In this document: in pieces, positions 44,903 through 53,760 of the stretch
How positions within the stretch are numbered: position 1 is the first letter of the stretch
Layout: every line of letters starts with the position of its first letter
Assembly (NCBI GenBank): GCA_047602465.1
Contig: JASGHF010000001.1
Span: 2,728,001 to 2,792,000, forward strand
DNA length: 64,000 nucleotides
Reading direction: 5' to 3'
From: JADZAI01 sp047602465
Lineage (GTDB): Bacteria; Pseudomonadota; Alphaproteobacteria; Micropepsales; Micropepsaceae
Notes under the pieces: model-generated
What the model saw: only the letters and a program-made list of their open reading frames with translations
Database searches by the model: none
What the model was told of the DNA's origin: nothing
Program-made: the position numbers and the translations under genes

Positions 44903-45988
44903 GTGTCGTCCGAAAACGGCCAGCCCCAAGGTAGCCGCCGCCTCAATCTGAAGGATGTGAAGGAAGCGCCGGGAATTTCCGACGAGAGCGTCGGGATGGA
45001 ACTGCGCGCCATCCGCCTGCATCGCGGAGAGACCGTGGGTCAGGTCAGCCAGGTGCTGCGCATCCGCAAGGATCTGGTCGAAGCCATCGAGCAGTCGCGC
45101 CACGACCAGCTGCCCGGGCAGGCCTATGCCGTCGGCTTCGTGCGCTCCTACGCCGACTATCTGCGCCTCGACACCGCCGATGTCGTCCGCCGCTACAAGG
45201 CGGAGCTGGCGGCGCTGGAGCCGCAGGGCCATTTCGCCATTCCGGTGCCGGAAGACGAGCAGCGCATCTCGATCGTGTCGGTCGGGGTGATCCTCCTGTG
45301 CCTTGCCGGCGCCGTTGCTGGCGCTTGGTATCTCGCGGTGCAGGCGGGCTGGATCGGCGGATCGCGTCCGCTGGGTCCGACCGTCGCCGAAGCGCCGGTC
45401 GAGCCGGCCGGCACAACGCCGCAGCCCGACGGCGACGAGCCGGCGACATTGCCGGCTGCCACCCCGACGCCCGTGCCGACCCCGGCGCCTACGCCGGTCC
45501 CGACGCCAGAACCGACTCCCACGCCGCGTCCCGGCGGTGTCGTCGCCCCGGCCGCAGGCGAGACTGCGCAGGCCGCCACCGGCCGCGCCATGGGCCAGAG
45601 CAATCGCGATGCGCGCATCGTCTTCATCGCGCGCCGCGAGACGCGGCTGGAGATCGCCGGGCCGGAATCGCGCCAGCCCTATATCGCGCGCAACCTGGCG
45701 GTGGGAGATTCCTACCGCGTGCCGGCGCGGCGCAATCTGGTGATGCAGGCGAGCGATGGCGGCGCGCTGGATATCCTGCTGGATGGCGAGTTCATCGGCC
45801 GCGCCGGTGCGGACGGCACGCCGGTCACCGATTTCGCGCTGTCGGCGGAAGCCTATGGCGCTGCGCCGCTGCCGGAACCGACGGTCGCGCCGACGCCTGC
45901 CCCAACGGCCGCGCCGACACCTGCGCCTGAAGCAGCGCCGCCGGCCGCAACGCCTGCGCCGACGCCCACGCCGACCCCGATCGAGTGA
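44903..45988 (+). CDS. RodZ-like membrane protein with HTH and DUF4115 domains and two Pro-Thr tracts
   Basis: 361 residues from GTG 44903. Cytoplasmic HTH_25 domain (about 28-105), one transmembrane helix (122-147), a proline-threonine tract (183-210, PTP/PAP repeats), a DUF4115 domain (about 237-318) and a second Pro/Ala/Thr tract (326-360). RodZ links MreB filaments to the cell wall machinery and shapes the cell; the long extracytoplasmic Pro-rich spacer would let the outer domain reach into the periplasm. ispG follows after 7 bases, the usual neighbour in the class. DUF4115 is assigned from order and residues only. Confidence 0.85.
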   Translation: MSSENGQPQGSRRLNLKDVKEAPGISDESVGMELRAIRLHRGETVGQVSQVLRIRKDLVEAIEQSRHDQLPGQAYAVGFVRSYADYLRLDTADVVRRYKAELAALEPQGHFAIPVPEDEQRISIVSVGVILLCLAGAVAGAWYLAVQAGWIGGSRPLGPTVAEAPVEPAGTTPQPDGDEPATLPAATPTPVPTPAPTPVPTPEPTPTPRPGGVVAPAAGETAQAATGRAMGQSNRDARIVFIARRETRLEIAGPESRQPYIARNLAVGDSYRVPARRNLVMQASDGGALDILLDGEFIGRAGADGTPVTDFALSAEAYGAAPLPEPTVAPTPAPTAAPTPAPEAAPPAATPAPTPTPTPIE

Positions 45989-45995
45989 GACCGCG

Positions 45996-47126
45996 ATGAG
46001 CGCCGTCAGGCCCTATCGCACGATCATCCGCCGCGTCAGCCGCAAGATCCGCGTCGGCAGCGTCGAGGTGGGCGGCGATGCGCCGATCAGCGTGCAGTCG
46101 ATGACCAACACGCTGACGAGCGATGCCGGCGCGACGATCCGTCAGGTGAAAGAGCTGGAGGAAGCGGGCGCGGATATCGTTCGCGTCTCGGTGCCGGACG
46201 AGGAATCCACCAGGGCGCTGAAGTCGATCGTGCGTGCGGTGCGCGTGCCGATCGTGGCGGACATCCACTTTCACTACAAACGCGCCATCGAAGCGGCTGA
46301 GGCGGGCGCTGCGTGCCTGCGCATCAATCCCGGCAATATCGGTTCGGGGGAGCGGGTGCGGGAGGTGGTGAAGGCGGCGAAGGATTATGGCTGCTCGATG
46401 CGGATTGGCGTCAATGCGGGCAGTCTGGAGCCGGATTTGCTGGAGAAATACGGCGAGCCATGCCCCGAGGCGATGGTGGAAAGCGCGCTGAATCACGCGA
46501 AAATCCTGGAAGACAACGACTTCCGTGAGTTCAAGATTTCGGTGAAGGCGTCGGACGTGTTCCTGGCCGTGGCGGCCTATAACGGCCTTGCCGAGGCCTG
46601 TGACTATCCGCTGCATCTGGGTGTGACGGAGGCCGGGGGGATGATCCCCGGCACGGTGAAGTCGGCCATCGGGATCGGGAACCTTTTATGGGCCGGGATC
46701 GGCGATACGATCCGCGTGTCGCTGTCGGCCGATCCGGTGGAAGAGGTGAGGGTCGGCTTCGATATCCTGAAAAGCCTCAATCTGCGCCACCGGGGCGTGA
46801 ACGTGATCGCGTGCCCCTCATGCGCGCGGCAGGGCTTCGATGTGATCAAGACGGTGGCGATCCTTGAGGACCGGCTGAAGCATATCTCGACGCCGATGAG
46901 CCTTTCGATCATCGGCTGCGTGGTGAACGGACCGGGCGAGGCGACACAGACCGATATCGGCTTCACCGGCGGCGGCTCGCTCGGCAAGGGCACCGGCAGC
47001 CACGGCATGGTCTATCTGGGCGGCAAGCAGGCCTACAAACTGCCCAACGAGAATCTGGTCGATCACATCGTGGCGCTGTGCGAGCAGAAAGCCGCCGAGA
47101 TCGAAGCGACGCGCGGCGCGGCCTAG
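45996..47126 (+). CDS. ispG: 4-hydroxy-3-methylbut-2-enyl diphosphate synthase (flavodoxin-type)
   Basis: Fe-S enzyme of the MEP isoprenoid pathway, converting MEcPP to HMBPP. 376 residues from ATG 45996. Starts with the barrel (VQSMTNTLTSDA, VADIHFHYK, CLRINPGNIG) and ends with the [4Fe-4S] ligands in ACPSCARQGFD and IGCVVNGPGEA. Placed 7 bases after the RodZ-like gene; convergent with the SnoaL-like gene, sharing 4 bases. Confidence 0.97.
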   Translation: MSAVRPYRTIIRRVSRKIRVGSVEVGGDAPISVQSMTNTLTSDAGATIRQVKELEEAGADIVRVSVPDEESTRALKSIVRAVRVPIVADIHFHYKRAIEAAEAGAACLRINPGNIGSGERVREVVKAAKDYGCSMRIGVNAGSLEPDLLEKYGEPCPEAMVESALNHAKILEDNDFREFKISVKASDVFLAVAAYNGLAEACDYPLHLGVTEAGGMIPGTVKSAIGIGNLLWAGIGDTIRVSLSADPVEEVRVGFDILKSLNLRHRGVNVIACPSCARQGFDVIKTVAILEDRLKHISTPMSLSIIGCVVNGPGEATQTDIGFTGGGSLGKGTGSHGMVYLGGKQAYKLPNENLVDHIVALCEQKAAEIEATRGAA

Positions 47127-47554
47127 GCGCCCGGCAGGCCGAGCGCGCCGACCAGCGTCAGCCGGTCATAGATGACTTCCTGCGTCACGACTTTTCCGTC
47201 GCGGATCGTGTAGCGCGCGGCATAGGGGCCGGAGAATGCGGCCCCCGTCGCCGGCAGGGTTGCGCCGCCGGGCAAAGCGAGCGGGCCGGTGTGACGGCCC
47301 GACATGATGGCGAAATCGACGATCTCGTCGCCCTTCTCGAAACGGGCATAGGTGTCCACGCCGTTCTCGCTGAAGGCGTTGAGCCACACCGTCTCGGCCT
47401 CGACGCGGGCCGCATGGCCGCGCAAGGCGACGCCCGGCGCGCGGTAGTCGACATCGTCGGCCCAGTGCGCGGCGATGGCGGCGAGGTCGCCGCGGCGGAA
47501 GGCGGCATGCATGGCGTCGACCACCTGGGCCGGGGTGAGGGTGCTGTCGGTCAT
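47123..47554 (-). CDS. SnoaL-like (nuclear transport factor 2) fold protein
   Basis: 143 residues from ATG 47554, where MTDSTLTPAQVVDAMHAAF starts the fold's first helix. The pattern of a cone-shaped alpha+beta barrel is visible: RRGDLAAIAAHWADDVDYRAPG, and later GRHTGPLALPGG. Members act as small isomerases, dehydratases or ligand binders; no catalytic set can be read. Follows the epimerase gene after 29 bases. Confidence 0.85.
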   Translation of the reverse strand: MTDSTLTPAQVVDAMHAAFRRGDLAAIAAHWADDVDYRAPGVALRGHAARVEAETVWLNAFSENGVDTYARFEKGDEIVDFAIMSGRHTGPLALPGGATLPATGAAFSGPYAARYTIRDGKVVTQEVIYDRLTLVGALGLPGA

Positions 47555-47583
47555 GTCTGGTCTCCGGTTGCGGCGTGAGGTCG

Positions 47584-48615
47584 TCAGGCTTTCGGCGCGA
47601 GGCCCTGGGCGCGGAACCACGCGACGGTGTCGCGCAGGGTTTCCTCGATGGGCCGGAAGGCGATCCCGAGCTCGCGCTGTGATTTCGCTGCGCTGAAATT
47701 CGTGCGGCCGATTTCCGCCGCCAGCCCTTTGACGGCGGCCCAGCTGAGCAGCACGGGGCGTCCGGTGAGGCGGGCGAAGATCTCCTGCGCGCCGCCGATC
47801 GCATAGAGCAGCGTCAACGGCAGGCGGCGTTTGGGCGCGGGAATTCCGGTGACGGTCTCAAGCTTCGGAAACAGCTCCGCAAGAGACAGGCTGCGTCCGG
47901 CGGCAAGATAGCGTTCGCCGCGCCGTCCCTTTTCGGCGGCGGCGATGAGCGCGGCTGCGACATCGCGGGCGTCGACGAACGAGAAGGTCGCCGGCGGGAT
48001 GCCGGGCAGGCGGCGGTGCAGAAAATCGAGCGCGGTCTGGCCGGCGGAGGTCGGCCCGGCATCGCCCGGTCCCCACATCCAGGCCGGCAGGACGAAGCAG
48101 GCGTCGAGGTCGGGCTTTGCAGCGAGCGCCTCGATCACGACGCGCTCGGACATGATCTTGCTGCGATAGTAGTCGTCCGCATCGGCCGGGTTGCGCAGCA
48201 TGGTCTCATCGACCAGCGCGCCGCGTTCGCCCTTGAGGACGGCGATGGAGGAGGTGTGGACGATGCGGCGTATGCCCGCCGCGTAGGCGGCATCGATGAG
48301 CGCGCGCGTGCCGTCGACATTGGTGCGGGTCAGCGCCCCCCGGTGGCTGCCGCCCTTGTAGCTGTCGCGGAAATAGGCGGCGGTGTGGATGAGGATGTCG
48401 CAGCCGCGCAGCCGGTCCGCGAAGCCGGCGACATCCTGAAGGTCGCCCTGAACGATCTCGAGCGCATCGCCGACGAGGCCGGGGAACTGGCGCGCCGCTT
48501 TCTCCTTGGAGCGGGCGAGCGCGCGGACGCGCGCGCCCCTCGCGAGCAGCTCCCGCGTGAGATTGTTGCCCAGCAGCCCGGTGGCTCCGGTCACGAATAC
48601 GGTCTTGCCGCTCAT
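47584..48615 (-). CDS. NAD-dependent epimerase/dehydratase family protein
   Basis: 343 residues. Extended SDR: cofactor loop VTGATGLLGNN (about 8-18), HTAAYFRDS, HTSSIAVLKG, and the catalytic pair in DDYYRSKIMSE (Tyr and Lys). Dihydroflavonol-reductase-like family; substrate unknown. First gene of a leftward pair with the SnoaL-like gene; divergent from a TetR gene that probably represses it. Confidence 0.88.
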   Translation of the reverse strand: MSGKTVFVTGATGLLGNNLTRELLARGARVRALARSKEKAARQFPGLVGDALEIVQGDLQDVAGFADRLRGCDILIHTAAYFRDSYKGGSHRGALTRTNVDGTRALIDAAYAAGIRRIVHTSSIAVLKGERGALVDETMLRNPADADDYYRSKIMSERVVIEALAAKPDLDACFVLPAWMWGPGDAGPTSAGQTALDFLHRRLPGIPPATFSFVDARDVAAALIAAAEKGRRGERYLAAGRSLSLAELFPKLETVTGIPAPKRRLPLTLLYAIGGAQEIFARLTGRPVLLSWAAVKGLAAEIGRTNFSAAKSQRELGIAFRPIEETLRDTVAWFRAQGLAPKA

Positions 48616-48639
48616 GTCATAACTCCAAGTTCGTACTGA

Positions 48640-48665
48640 TATTCAAATACTACTTGGTATTCAAA
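48640..48665. promoter_or_regulatory. candidate TetR operator in the divergent region
   Basis: TATTCAAA occurs at 48640-48647 and 48658-48665, 18 bases apart, and AATAC / GTATT (48646-48650 / 48657-48661) form an inverted repeat across them. This AT-rich island lies between the epimerase start (48615) and the tetR start (48698), where an autoregulating TetR protein would bind. Confidence 0.5.
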
Positions 48666-48697
48666 AGTCAATCGGTATCTTCGCCCATGGAGGTTTC

Positions 48698-49306
48698 ATG
48701 CCCAGACTGAGCCGCGAGAAGAGTCAGGAGCAGACGCGCGAGCGCCTGCTGGCGGCGGCAGCGAAGGTGTTTTCGCGGGCCGGATATGGCGGCGCGTCCA
48801 TCGATGCGATCGCCGAGGACGCGGGCTTCTCCAAGGGCGCGTTCTATTCAAACTTCGACAGCAAAGAATCGGTCTTCCTGGAGCTTCTGGAGCGCCATAT
48901 GGCGCAGGAACTGGCGGCCGGCGGGGGGCTGCTCGACGGCGCTCTGACGCCTGAGGCGGCGATCGGCCTGATTGCGGAGCGCTATGCGCGCGATGGCGAC
49001 GACCAGATGTGGTGTCTGTTGTCGATCGAATTCGCGCTCCAGGCGGCGCGCTCATCCACCTTCGCCGCGCGCTATGCGGCGCTGTTCGACACGCAATATC
49101 GCGGCGTCGCCGATGTTGTCGTGCGCCTGGCCGCGCTCGCCGGACGGCAGGTCGACGACCCGTTTTCCGCCGCCGTCGCCTTCGTCGCCTTCCGCAACGG
49201 CCTGGCGATCGACCGGAGCGCGCCCACGCCCCGGCTGAGCGATGACGCCGCCCGCGACGTGCTGCGCCGTTTCGTCCATGCGCTGATCGGCGGCGGGCGC
49301 CCATAA
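48698..49306 (+). CDS. TetR-family transcriptional regulator
   Basis: 202 residues. N-terminal helix-turn-helix (about 10-58: ERLLAAAAKVFSRAGYGGASIDAIAEDAGFSKGAFYSNF) is clear; the C-terminal ligand-binding part is not assignable to a ligand. Divergent from the epimerase gene, with AT-rich repeats between. Start ATG 48698 with GGAGG about 5 bases upstream. Confidence 0.92.
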   Translation: MPRLSREKSQEQTRERLLAAAAKVFSRAGYGGASIDAIAEDAGFSKGAFYSNFDSKESVFLELLERHMAQELAAGGGLLDGALTPEAAIGLIAERYARDGDDQMWCLLSIEFALQAARSSTFAARYAALFDTQYRGVADVVVRLAALAGRQVDDPFSAAVAFVAFRNGLAIDRSAPTPRLSDDAARDVLRRFVHALIGGGRP

Positions 49307-49348
49307 AGAGGCGTGGCGCTTTGAATCCGCGCAAGCTAAATCCCGCGC

Positions 49349-50416
49349 ATGCTGCCGACCGCACAGATCGATCGTATCGCCGCGCGCTTTGAAGAGATCG
49401 AAGCGCAGCTCGCCGCCGGCCATGGCGACATGGTGAAGCTCGCCAAGGAACGGGCGCAGCTGAAGCCCGTCGCCGATGCGCTGGGCGAATACCGCGCCGC
49501 CGAAAACGAACGCGCTTCGCTGGAGGCGATGGCCGGCGACAGCGACGCCGAAATGGCGGCGATGGCGCGTGAAGAGCTGCTGAGCCTGAAGGAAAAACTG
49601 CCGGAGCTGGAGCGCGGGCTGAAACTGCTTCTGATCCCACGCGATGCGGCGGACGAGGGCAGCGCGATCCTGGAAGTGCGGGCCGGGACGGGCGGGGCGG
49701 AAGCAGCGCTGTTCGCGGGCGATCTCGTCGCGATGTACCGGCGCTATGCGCAGCTGCAGGGCTGGCGCGTGACGGTGATGTCGATCAGCGAGAGCGATCT
49801 CGGCGGCATGAAGGAAGCGATCCTGCTGGTCGAAGGGGCGGGCGTCTTCGCCAAGCTGAAATTCGAGAGCGGCGTTCACCGCGTGCAGCGGGTTCCGCAG
49901 ACGGAGACGCAGGGCCGCATCCATACCTCGGCCGCGACGGTGGCGGTGCTGCCGGAGGCGGAGGACGTGGAGATCGAGGTGAAGGAGAGCGATCTCCGCA
50001 TCGACGTCTATCGCGCGTCCGGGGCGGGCGGTCAGCACGTCAACAAGACGGAATCGGCGGTGCGCGTGACGCATATTCCGACCGGCGTGGTCGCGGCGTC
50101 CCAGGAAGAGAAGTCGCAGCACAAGAACAAGGCGATCGCCATGAAGATGCTGAAAGCGCGTCTTTATGATGCCGAGCGCCAGCGCGTGGACAGCGCCCGC
50201 GCCGCCGACCGCAAGGACCAGGTGGGCAGCGGCGACCGGTCGGAGCGCATCCGCACCTATAATTTCCCGCAAGGCCGCGTCACCGATCACCGCATCAACC
50301 TGACGCTCTACAAGCTGGAGCGGGTGATCACGGGCGACGACCTGAGCGAATTGGTGGACGCGCTGGCCGAGCACGATCAGGCCGCACGGCTCGCGGCGCT
50401 CGACGGGCAGGCGTGA
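49349..50416 (+). CDS. prfA: peptide chain release factor 1
   Basis: Terminates translation at UAA/UAG. 355 residues. GGQ motif at 227-229 (ASGAGGQHVNKTESAVRVTH), which releases the peptide; the codon-recognition PxT region lies before it. prmC, which methylates the GGQ glutamine, starts within the prfA stop (GTGA). Confidence 0.97.
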   Translation: MLPTAQIDRIAARFEEIEAQLAAGHGDMVKLAKERAQLKPVADALGEYRAAENERASLEAMAGDSDAEMAAMAREELLSLKEKLPELERGLKLLLIPRDAADEGSAILEVRAGTGGAEAALFAGDLVAMYRRYAQLQGWRVTVMSISESDLGGMKEAILLVEGAGVFAKLKFESGVHRVQRVPQTETQGRIHTSAATVAVLPEAEDVEIEVKESDLRIDVYRASGAGGQHVNKTESAVRVTHIPTGVVAASQEEKSQHKNKAIAMKMLKARLYDAERQRVDSARAADRKDQVGSGDRSERIRTYNFPQGRVTDHRINLTLYKLERVITGDDLSELVDALAEHDQAARLAALDGQA

Positions 50417-51318
50417 CGACGGCGGCCGCCCTGATCGCCAAGGCGGCGACGCAGCTGATGCTGGCGGGGTTGGAGACGCCGCAGCGCGAGGCCCGGCTGC
50501 TGCTGGCGCATGTGCTGGAGGTCGAGGCGGCGGAGCTGGCGCTGATCCCGGATCGCCCGGTCGGCCCGCAGGAGGCGGCGCGGTTCGCCGAAGCGGTGGA
50601 GCGCCGGGCCGGACACGAACCGTTCGCCTATATCACCGGACGGCGCGATTTCTGGACGCTGGAGCTGGAAGTGTCGCCCGCGACGCTGATCCCCCGGCCG
50701 GATACCGAAACGCTGGTCGAGACCGCGTTGAAGATCGTCGGCCATGTGCGGGCGCCGGTGCGAATTCTCGATCTCGGCACCGGCACGGGCGCGATCCTGC
50801 TGGCGCTGCTGACCGAATTGCCGCGCGCCGAAGGTGTGGGCGTCGATGTCAGCGATGAAGCGCTGGAGATCGCCCGGCGCAACGCGCTGCGCGCCGGGGC
50901 AGGCGACCGGGCGCGGTTTTCCAAGTCGAGCTGGTGGAGCGATGTGACGGGCGAATTCGACCTGATCGTCTCCAACCCGCCCTATATTCCCAGCCGCGAG
51001 ATCGTGGAGCTGGACGCCGATGTTCGCGATTTCGAGCCACGCCTGGCTCTGGATGGCGGGCCGGACGGCCTTGCCGCCTATCGCGCGATCCTGTCGGTAG
51101 CGGGGCAGCGCCTGTCGGAAAACGGGGCCGTGCTGTTCGAGGTGGGGGCCGGGCAGGCGGGCGATGTCGCCGCGATGATGCGGGCCTCGGGCCTCCCCTA
51201 CACGGCGACTCGGCGCGATCTTGGAGGGCACGAGCGGGTCGTGGCCGGGGCGGCGGGGCCACAAGTCCTTGTGGATATTGCAGATTTTCCTGTTGGACGG
51301 CGGACCGAAACGGACTAA
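50413..51318 (+). CDS. prmC: peptide chain release factor N5-glutamine methyltransferase
   Basis: Methylates Gln of the GGQ loop of release factors. 301 residues from GTG 50413, which overlaps the prfA stop. SAM motif LDLGTGTG (119-126) and the catalytic NPPY at 188-191 (IVSNPPYIPSREI). N-terminal helical domain present. The order prfA-prmC is the standard one. Confidence 0.96.
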   Translation: MTTAAALIAKAATQLMLAGLETPQREARLLLAHVLEVEAAELALIPDRPVGPQEAARFAEAVERRAGHEPFAYITGRRDFWTLELEVSPATLIPRPDTETLVETALKIVGHVRAPVRILDLGTGTGAILLALLTELPRAEGVGVDVSDEALEIARRNALRAGAGDRARFSKSSWWSDVTGEFDLIVSNPPYIPSREIVELDADVRDFEPRLALDGGPDGLAAYRAILSVAGQRLSENGAVLFEVGAGQAGDVAAMMRASGLPYTATRRDLGGHERVVAGAAGPQVLVDIADFPVGRRTETD

Positions 51319-51358
51319 ATTCATCGGCAGGGGAAAGGCCGGACGTGGCCGCGTATCC

Positions 51359-51383
51359 TGCCGCTGCCGAAAAGGCAGTGGGC
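51359..51383 (+). other. hairpin between prmC and the DUF4167 gene
   Basis: TGCC, one base, CTGCC, a GAAAA loop, GGCAG, one base and GGCA form a stem of nine pairs, 40 bases after the prmC stop. No T-run follows, so it is at most a weak terminator; the rest of the 223-base gap has only the ribosome-binding site of the next gene near its end. Confidence 0.4.
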
Positions 51384-51541
51384 ATAAGGCGCAGCCGAAA
51401 CGCGACCGGCCCTAAACGACAGCACAAACGACCGCTGGACCTGACTTGAAGCCCGATGCCGCTGTTTTCGCGGGATCAGGCTCGTGTCCCGCGCGAGAGG
51501 CTGATCAACCCCTGACGTCATCGATTAGAGGAGAGAGTGCC

Positions 51542-52042
51542 TTGAACATGAGGCCTCAACAGGGTGGGTTCAACAAGCGTGGCCGGAACCGCAATCGCGG
51601 TGGCGGCGGCGGTGGTGGCGGCGGCGGGAATAACAACAACAAGCCGCAGAACATCCTGCACCGGAATTTTGAATCCACAGGTCCGGACGTGAAGGTGCGC
51701 GGCAACGCGCAGCACGTCTATGAAAAGTACCTGCAGCTTGCCCGCGACGCGAACTCGTCGGGCGATCGCGTGATGGCGGAGAACTACCTCCAGCACGCCG
51801 AGCATTATTACCGCATCATCGCGGCGGCGCAGGCGGCGATGCCGCAGCAGCAGCCGCAGAACCAGCAGCAACAGCACAACCAGCAGCAGAACCAGAACGG
51901 CCGTTACGGACAGCCGCACGGTCCGGCCGAGCCGGTTGAAGGCGCCGAGGGCGAGCGCCCGCAGGAGCCAGCCGGCGCGACCGTCGAGTCGACGGTGGTG
52001 CGCTCGGAAGCGCCGGTTGAGGACGACCAGCCGGTCGTCTGA
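51542..52042 (+). CDS. DUF4167 family protein with poly-Gly and Gln/Asn-rich low-complexity parts
   Basis: 166 residues from TTG 51542, chosen because GAGGAG lies 8 bases upstream; ATG 51548, two codons on, is the alternative. Order: basic N-terminus with a run of ten Gly, Asn repeats, then the DUF4167 core (ILHRNFESTGPDVKVRGNAQHVYEKYLQLARDA, AENYLQHAEHYYRI), then a Gln/Asn-rich tail and an acidic end. A likely RNA-binding or condensation-prone protein, by composition only. Standard neighbour of prfA-prmC. Confidence 0.9.
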   Translation: MNMRPQQGGFNKRGRNRNRGGGGGGGGGGNNNNKPQNILHRNFESTGPDVKVRGNAQHVYEKYLQLARDANSSGDRVMAENYLQHAEHYYRIIAAAQAAMPQQQPQNQQQQHNQQQNQNGRYGQPHGPAEPVEGAEGERPQEPAGATVESTVVRSEAPVEDDQPVV

Positions 52043-52048
52043 GGCGCG

Positions 52049-53749
52049 TCAGGGCATGCGGGTGAGCTGCCAGCGCGGCGCGACGCCGTCGGGCAGCACA
52101 TTCGGGCCGGTATAGCGCAGCAGCAACTCGTCGCCGCTGCAGCTATAGGTCCAGATGGAATCCTCCAGCATACCGTCCTGCTCGCTTTCATGCGTGTAGC
52201 CGTTCGGCAGCTCGACGCGAATCCTGAAGCCGATGCTGGCCTGTTTGGCGCAGTAGTTCATCGCGCCGCCTTCATCCGTGCCCCATTCGCCGCTGTCGAT
52301 GCCGTTGGCCTCGACATTGATGATGGCCTGGTCGTCGCTGCCCTCGGCCATGCGGACCTCGGCGCCGATCTTCAGGCCCTCGACGACGAATTGCGCGGCC
52401 CCGTTCTTGTCGAAGACGAGGATTGCGGTGCCGCCGACGCCGCTGAAATTCGTCGATTGCGGCTGGCCGTTGGTCGCCTGGAGATAGGTCAGCAGCGCCT
52501 CGTTCGACATCCGCCACTTGCCCACCACGCACTGGTCGACCTTGGGCATCTTCACGCAGTCGAGGCACTCCTTTGCGCGCATGGCGACGATCGACATCTT
52601 GTCGGCGTAGGACGCCGTCGCGAAATGCGCGGTGAGAAGCATGCGGATGTCCTTGCAGGACTCGCCCTCGATCTTCTCCATCGGGTCGAGCTCCGACCAC
52701 GGGCCGCCGGACTGTTCGCGCTTGTAGATCGTGGGGTTCGACCATGAATTATAAGTGCCGTTCGCGAAGTGCAGGGCGTGGCGCATCAGCGTGAAGCGCT
52801 TGAGCGGCAGTTCGATCTGCTTCTGGTCGTCGTCGATCGCGGTGGTTTCGACCTGTTCGGGGAGGGCCGGAAATGTGTAGCCGCTGGGCATGGCGATCGT
52901 GCCGTCGGCGAGCGCCTGGGCGAAAAGCTGAAGCGTGGTTTCGCCGATGGAGTCGACCGTCGTATCCATCTGAAGCGTTTCGCCGGGGCTTGTGGCGAGG
53001 CCTTTGAAGAAGGCGGCCATCTTGTCCGGCCCCTGCGACCACAGCCAGGCGAAGAAGACGACGCTGCGATAGGGCGTCTGGGTCAGCGGCGTTTTCTCGA
53101 TCTCGCCGATGAAGGCGCTGCCCAGCGTCTCCATGCGCGCGGTGTCGATCTGGACCTGACTGGCGAAGAACTCGGCCGATCCCTCGACCCACCATTGCTC
53201 CGAACCGCCCAGCTGCGTGGCGGCGGGATAGCTCCAGCCCTGGATGCAGTGGAACAGCTCGTGGGCGGCCGTGTTGCGCAGCGCATCGAGGCCGGACTTG
53301 TCGTTCAGCGGAATGTTCATCCGCACGATGCATTCGCGCGGAAATGATCTGGCGTTGGCGTCGGCGAACACGCCGGAGATTTTCTCGCCCTTCATGTCGC
53401 CGATGGTCCGGTTCGGATCGATCATCAGCACCGAGACATGGCCGAACTCGAAGCCGAACTGGGCGCTGAGGTCGTCGAAGACCGAGAGGGCCGACAGCAT
53501 CGCGTCGGCGGTTTCCTCGGCATGCTGGGCGACGAATTGCGGGTCGGTCGAGCCGTCGCGGATGGCGCGGACCGTGAAGGTCTGGCCGTTAGCGGTGTAG
53601 CTGTCCCTGGACAGCTCCGCGCATTTGAAGGCCGCGTCGGCGCCGATCGCGGCGCGGAACGCAGCGCCGTTGCAATCGGCGAGGTCTTCGGCGCGAGCCA
53701 GACCTGAAAGGGCGGCGCATGAAGCCGCGATTGCCAGCCAACGGCGCAT
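52049..53749 (-). CDS. large exported zinc metalloprotease (gluzincin-like)
   Basis: 566 residues with a signal peptide (MRRWLAIAASCAALSGLARA). HELFH (163-167) and WWVEGSAEFFA (186-196) give the zinc site of a gluzincin: two His, then Glu189, 22 residues after the second His. The C-terminal 350 residues hold many cysteines (CKDIR, CLDCVK, CVVGKW, YCAKQAS) and are probably a separate substrate-binding or beta domain that I cannot name. Convergent with the DUF4167 gene, 6 bases between stops. Confidence 0.8.
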   Translation of the reverse strand: MRRWLAIAASCAALSGLARAEDLADCNGAAFRAAIGADAAFKCAELSRDSYTANGQTFTVRAIRDGSTDPQFVAQHAEETADAMLSALSVFDDLSAQFGFEFGHVSVLMIDPNRTIGDMKGEKISGVFADANARSFPRECIVRMNIPLNDKSGLDALRNTAAHELFHCIQGWSYPAATQLGGSEQWWVEGSAEFFASQVQIDTARMETLGSAFIGEIEKTPLTQTPYRSVVFFAWLWSQGPDKMAAFFKGLATSPGETLQMDTTVDSIGETTLQLFAQALADGTIAMPSGYTFPALPEQVETTAIDDDQKQIELPLKRFTLMRHALHFANGTYNSWSNPTIYKREQSGGPWSELDPMEKIEGESCKDIRMLLTAHFATASYADKMSIVAMRAKECLDCVKMPKVDQCVVGKWRMSNEALLTYLQATNGQPQSTNFSGVGGTAILVFDKNGAAQFVVEGLKIGAEVRMAEGSDDQAIINVEANGIDSGEWGTDEGGAMNYCAKQASIGFRIRVELPNGYTHESEQDGMLEDSIWTYSCSGDELLLRYTGPNVLPDGVAPRWQLTRMP

Positions 53750-53760
53750 GGTCGTCTCCT

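Noticed and set aside
45441..45987. CRISPR or tandem-repeat array suggested by repeating CCGACGCC-like units
   Set aside because: These are codons of the Pro-Thr tracts of the RodZ-like protein, not spaced identical repeats.
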